Of a DNA stretch of 64,000 bases, positions 63,001 to 64,000 are shown piece after piece. Under the pieces are notes generated by a model. That model was not told where the DNA came from and did no database searches. It worked only from the letters and a program-made list of their open reading frames with translations. Source of the DNA: Brachybacterium squillarum M-6-3 (lineage in GTDB: Bacteria; Actinomycetota; Actinomycetes; Actinomycetales; Dermabacteraceae); the NCBI RefSeq assembly GCF_000225825.1, contig NZ_AGBX01000001.1:620001-684000 (forward strand). Direction: 5' to 3'. The position numbers and the translations under genes are program-made. Every line of letters starts with the position of its first letter. Position 1 is the first letter of the stretch.

Positions 63001-63552
63001 TGCATCCTCATCGGTGGACGGCCCCGTGCCGGCGCCGGAAGAGGTCGCGCCATCGACAGGAGGTGCCGCGTCCGCCTGCAGGTCCCGGACCGCCTGCAGG
63101 AGGTCTTCGATCTCGGCGAGGGCGTCGTCCAGCTCGAGGAGCAGGAAGAGACCGCCCACCTCCATGAGGACCCGGGTCGCCTCCGCGGTGTCGACGGCCA
63201 CCGTGGCGTGGGCGAAGCGGTTCCGGGTCCCCAGGACGGCCCGCGAGGCCTGGGCGACCTCGTCGTCCACCGGGATCAACGGACGGCCCGACACCCGGAA
63301 GTGCAGGAGTTTCAGTTGGACGGCCGGGTCGGTGATCTCGTGGACCATCCCCCGCCGGCCACGTTCGCGGTCCCTGGCGGTGAAAGCGCGCTGCCAGCTC
63401 TCCTCGATGCCCTGTTCACGGAGCCGTACCTCCACGTAGGGCTGGAGGTGCTGCGGGAGGACCTGGAGCAGCGCTCGGGTCACGTAGTCGATGGCCTGGG
63501 GCTGCACGGCGGCTCCGGTTCGTGTCTCGTGGGGGCGAGAGGGTGTGCCCAT
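57022..63552 (-). CDS. HEPN-DUF4011-SF1 helicase-Vsr-DUF3320 defence protein (Hhe-like)
   Basis: The 2,176-residue protein has, in order: an N-terminal Swt1-like HEPN segment with RNRFAH (Arg110...His115, the RNase R-x4-H motif); beta domains; a transglutaminase-like stretch with Cys425 (LATCLDSTVLLASLLEQAGI); DUF4011 from about 583 (RIEAWKRELLDLSLHNRLIN); an SF1 helicase with Walker A GPPGTGKSQT (Lys881), Walker B VVFDEAS (Asp1489-Glu1490) and motif VI VAVTRARE (Arg1743); a Vsr-like (MTES_1575) endonuclease with VAVMLDGVAWAHRGTAVDRD (Asp1843, Asp1855, Asp1857); and DUF3320 from about 2030. From memory, DUF4011-helicase-Vsr-DUF3320 proteins were shown to protect against phage under the name Hhe. 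It acts in the cytoplasm. Start 63552 is the first ATG; no strong ribosome-binding site is seen, so coupling to the upstream gene is possible. Confidence 0.88.
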   Translation of the reverse strand: MGTPSRPHETRTGAAVQPQAIDYVTRALLQVLPQHLQPYVEVRLREQGIEESWQRAFTARDRERGRRGMVHEITDPAVQLKLLHFRVSGRPLIPVDDEVAQASRAVLGTRNRFAHATVAVDTAEATRVLMEVGGLFLLLELDDALAEIEDLLQAVRDLQADAAPPVDGATSSGAGTGPSTDEDAGADPAGAPSPRPAGDAAAALDSVGVGFSHDPRPVHASSVLRRPVVRLGIALTGGVSDLPILRVSVALVVDASSISLASDQVVTLAAGDRQEPEVELVLDRAALLVLDQVTEARVRVTLSAGGVERTVLPEGGAITVHGPRNWRLAPDDGVEHTLAGFVQPQEPALSGLLREADTILAARTGRGGLDAYQGDEERNDAIVDAICRAVHARGLTYANPPAAWAEDTQRIRSAPEVLEERLATCLDSTVLLASLLEQAGIDGQLWLLNGHIFVGYWRTEERRQDPDPHPAPLLLANQIERGALRLVETTMLTAPEYPGQAALHEHAQRAAGGLAVDRIQQVIDIRGARRAGLHPLPVRVVGNDGDVDVVEYAPPTRDLSRLVRESLPGTARRITRDTDVPPRIEAWKRELLDLSLHNRLINLTPRAAYTLSVPTEVQGAFEDMLHAGTSFALEAFDGIERTDTVLAERVVEDHRVILDVAEESYARALQKLANTARTVVEETGSNNLYLTLGTLHWTSDGKDLVSPLVLVPVTIRARARGARYEIALDETGASTPNHSLLQRLAHDLSLSIPGLEDPETDEAGIDLDQAFQSVRNALTEYGLPFRVETRVHLGLFNFGGFRLWKDLEDDWRAVMANPLVRHLVESPSEPFVDPVPESGSRDLDGLVAELPTTADASQALVVSEAVAGRTVVVEGPPGTGKSQTITNLIVQAMVEGRRVLFVAEKQAALEVVSRRLAAAGVSDLVLDLHDVSLRPAAVKRKILSALDLEAEVDEEGLAADRRALEARRGELVHYRDALHARNTAGMSLYTAHTRDLAAGDDVDPLAVPADVVARLDRAAIDRVAQGLAEVTAASRAVTPRPGHPWRLFARPVPAGTEGGLVDALLALRDRVSGTPEALRPVVTGLRSAGEAATLADLLDGRGLPWELIEAIAHPDWETGARGIEHELAALSAQAQVFHHYGPDVIGGPIDQVRAALTEARSARFGKRGRMRRALAPLARWERPGAPVPDELIEQAVNALLTVRDTSVRAAHRISVQPGLAPLAAPALLDPRARAHVAQQLAGLRAARDARSGMAGTDTAAAVERVPHAERGNMSLHLRAVADLWRTATGHAGGTWSTPEGTSPLDHLVTTLGGARADELTPRGLALWSDLGRAVDPLRDVGLGDLAELVLDGRVEPSELSQAFDKGLAQGAVEERRGHGSLRSFDGERHDHLIDGFDALGRRVRDGAGAAVRARILAHRTTGETAESRRLASDLRREVSGRRRAPKVRSLFTRFGSVISRSMPCVLVSPESVARFVPLGEPLFDLVVFDEASQITVAGAIGAMGRGTSVVVVGDSRQMPPTRFAQLTGGNTDEEEDETVVPDEESILGECVSARVPRHWLSHHYRSRTEELIAFSNRRYYEGRLATFPGPGVAPSVDGTADTPGRRQAGIRLRRVEGTFLRSGAPRKALRTNPVEAEAVVEDVLARFAGASTEPSLGIVTFNMPQRDLIEARLREAGDESVLESLDDPEGLFVKNLENVQGDERDTILFSIGFSANDKGEVPLNFGPLNREGGERRLNVAVTRAREEVLVFASFEPSQLHAERSTSQGLRDLRDYLDLAQRGVSTLADGQGRPGTVDRHREDIAQALRERGLGVSTSLGLSSFRVDLGVGRPDGPHLVAVMLDGVAWAHRGTAVDRDLLPRSVLTGVAGWPAVERVWLLDWMERREAVLDRIAARVEAVHAEIEATAAEDMDPGAKVVTPLVDDAEAADASTAAPVDEDDRGGSSDGEGPSGSTATAAPAIVPGEPHAVGDVHAVRGRAVSQGPEGPRGGAGNGSGCTGPSGPRDPSSTAPHRPWSPPFHATVADLEAAPTEPDQAHRMQQLLVSLVDAEYPIHRDEAARQVVTALGIKKVRASRRDELWQAVDRSAFHLDESGFVWPLTVAPEQFTGYRPRVLRAYSIDQLHPSELRNVMVDVRRAAASGGQDERLRSGLRLLGGIRLTDGIRSALLRADQDAGS

Positions 63553-63609
63553 GATGTCATCGGGCTCCGACAGGCGGCGATGCTCGCCGCGGGTCGGGAA
63601 AGAGAGTCG

Positions 63610-64000
63610 TCATCCTCCCGACGTGCCGAGGTGACGCCCGATGTACCCGACGTAGACCTTGCCGGTGCCGCCGACGTCGTCGTGGAAGTGCAGTCGAGGG
63701 CTGATCCGTCCGACCTGGGTAAGTTTCAGGTGGGCCCACATGTGCACGTGACCCGCGGGATCCACCGCTGCGGGCACGGGGAGCAATCGTTGATCGGCGA
63801 GGTCCCGTCGAGCGGTGGTCGTCTCGGACTCCCGTGCCGCGTAGTGCGAGACCCCGAACCCGGCGTACCCGCTCGGGGTGGTCCGCAGGTAGCCGTACAG
63901 GCCCTCGTCATGGACGCCTTCGGCCCGCGCCCGGGCGTAGTCGTAGAGGGCGAGCAGGCCCTCCCAGCACCGCTTGGCGCCCACCGTGTTGGTGTCGTAC
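63610..64000 (-). CDS. Unrecognised protein upstream of the Hhe-like gene (C-terminal part; runs off right edge)
   Basis: The frame is open from the right edge (YDTNTVGAKRCWEGLLALYD) to the stop at 63610, about 129 codons. A helix (CWEGLLALYDYARARAEG) is followed by an alpha/beta tail with ARESETTTARRDLADQRLLP, VHMWAHLKLTQVGRISPRLH, FHDDVGGTGKVYVGYIGRHL. The tail looks like a compact conserved C-terminal module, but I cannot name the family. The gene ends 57 nt before the Hhe-like start on the same strand, so the two are likely one transcript. The start lies outside the window; a GTG at 63984 is unlikely to be it because the frame continues upstream. Confidence 0.65.
   Translation of the reverse strand, partial: YDTNTVGAKRCWEGLLALYDYARARAEGVHDEGLYGYLRTTPSGYAGFGVSHYAARESETTTARRDLADQRLLPVPAAVDPAGHVHMWAHLKLTQVGRISPRLHFHDDVGGTGKVYVGYIGRHLGTSGG

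Noticed and set aside
53778-64000. Prophage or integrative element carrying the defence genes
   Set aside because: No integrase, attachment-site duplication, tRNA or phage structural gene is visible; the right border lies outside the window.

Overview
The window reads as chromosome of a high-GC actinobacterium, most likely a Brachybacterium-like member of the Micrococcales. This is inference from strong G/C bias at third codon positions, frequent GTG starts, actinobacterial gene families, a neighbouring rhomboid / ppiA pair of the kind found close to actinobacterial origins, and at least 13 genes with a TANNNT -10 hexamer only 6-7 nt before the start codon (leaderless transcription). No tRNA, rRNA, CRISPR array, insertion sequence or prophage was seen.

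Region 1 (1-25.4 kb) is mostly housekeeping: pdxH, a GH25 lysozyme, a glutamine amidotransferase, pyroglutamyl peptidase, rhomboid protease, an AlkZ-type glycosylase, ppiA, gluQRS, a 1,048-residue YhgE/Pip membrane protein, an M20 amidohydrolase, an NrtR-like regulator, glpX, a patatin and a Bcr/CflA exporter. It also holds several broken genes (lipoprotein, AAA ATPase, GNAT, TetR, EamA). The breaks are of two recurring kinds: one-base losses at C4/G4 runs, and internal deletions that keep both gene ends.

Region 2 (26.4-41.8 kb) is a pentose/xylo-oligosaccharide block. xylB and xylA on the minus strand diverge from a ROK repressor (XylR). A run of Gfo/Idh/MocA dehydrogenases with a ThuA protein follows. 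A LacI regulator then diverges from an ABC importer (lipoprotein plus two permeases) and a cytoplasmic right-handed beta-helix enzyme whose putative catalytic residues line up with GH120 beta-xylosidase. The picture is import of xylo-oligosaccharides, intracellular hydrolysis, then xylose to xylulose-5-phosphate. Two paired XylR-like sites and two LacI operators are visible. Two families of intergenic palindromes lie in and just beside this block.

Region 3 (41.9-53.5 kb) is accessory metabolism and regulation: MarR with a frame-broken MFS exporter, a PadR regulator with a long Gly/Arg-rich disordered N-terminus, an L-idonate-dehydrogenase-like enzyme, a DinB/WYL pair, a PfkB kinase, a GH4 glycosidase, and a TetR-controlled three-gene operon.

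Region 4 (53.8-64.0 kb, running off the right edge) is the strongest candidate for an unusual system. A translationally coupled pair of DUF262 (GmrSD-like) genes, one DUF262-only and one DUF262 plus DUF1524 HNH nuclease, converges with 2 bp of spacing on a 2,176-residue protein. That protein combines an N-terminal HEPN-like RNase motif, a transglutaminase-like segment, DUF4011, an SF1 helicase, a Vsr-like endonuclease and DUF3320. It is preceded by an unrecognised gene cut by the window edge. The large protein resembles the Hhe defence architecture; the combination looks like an anti-phage island.
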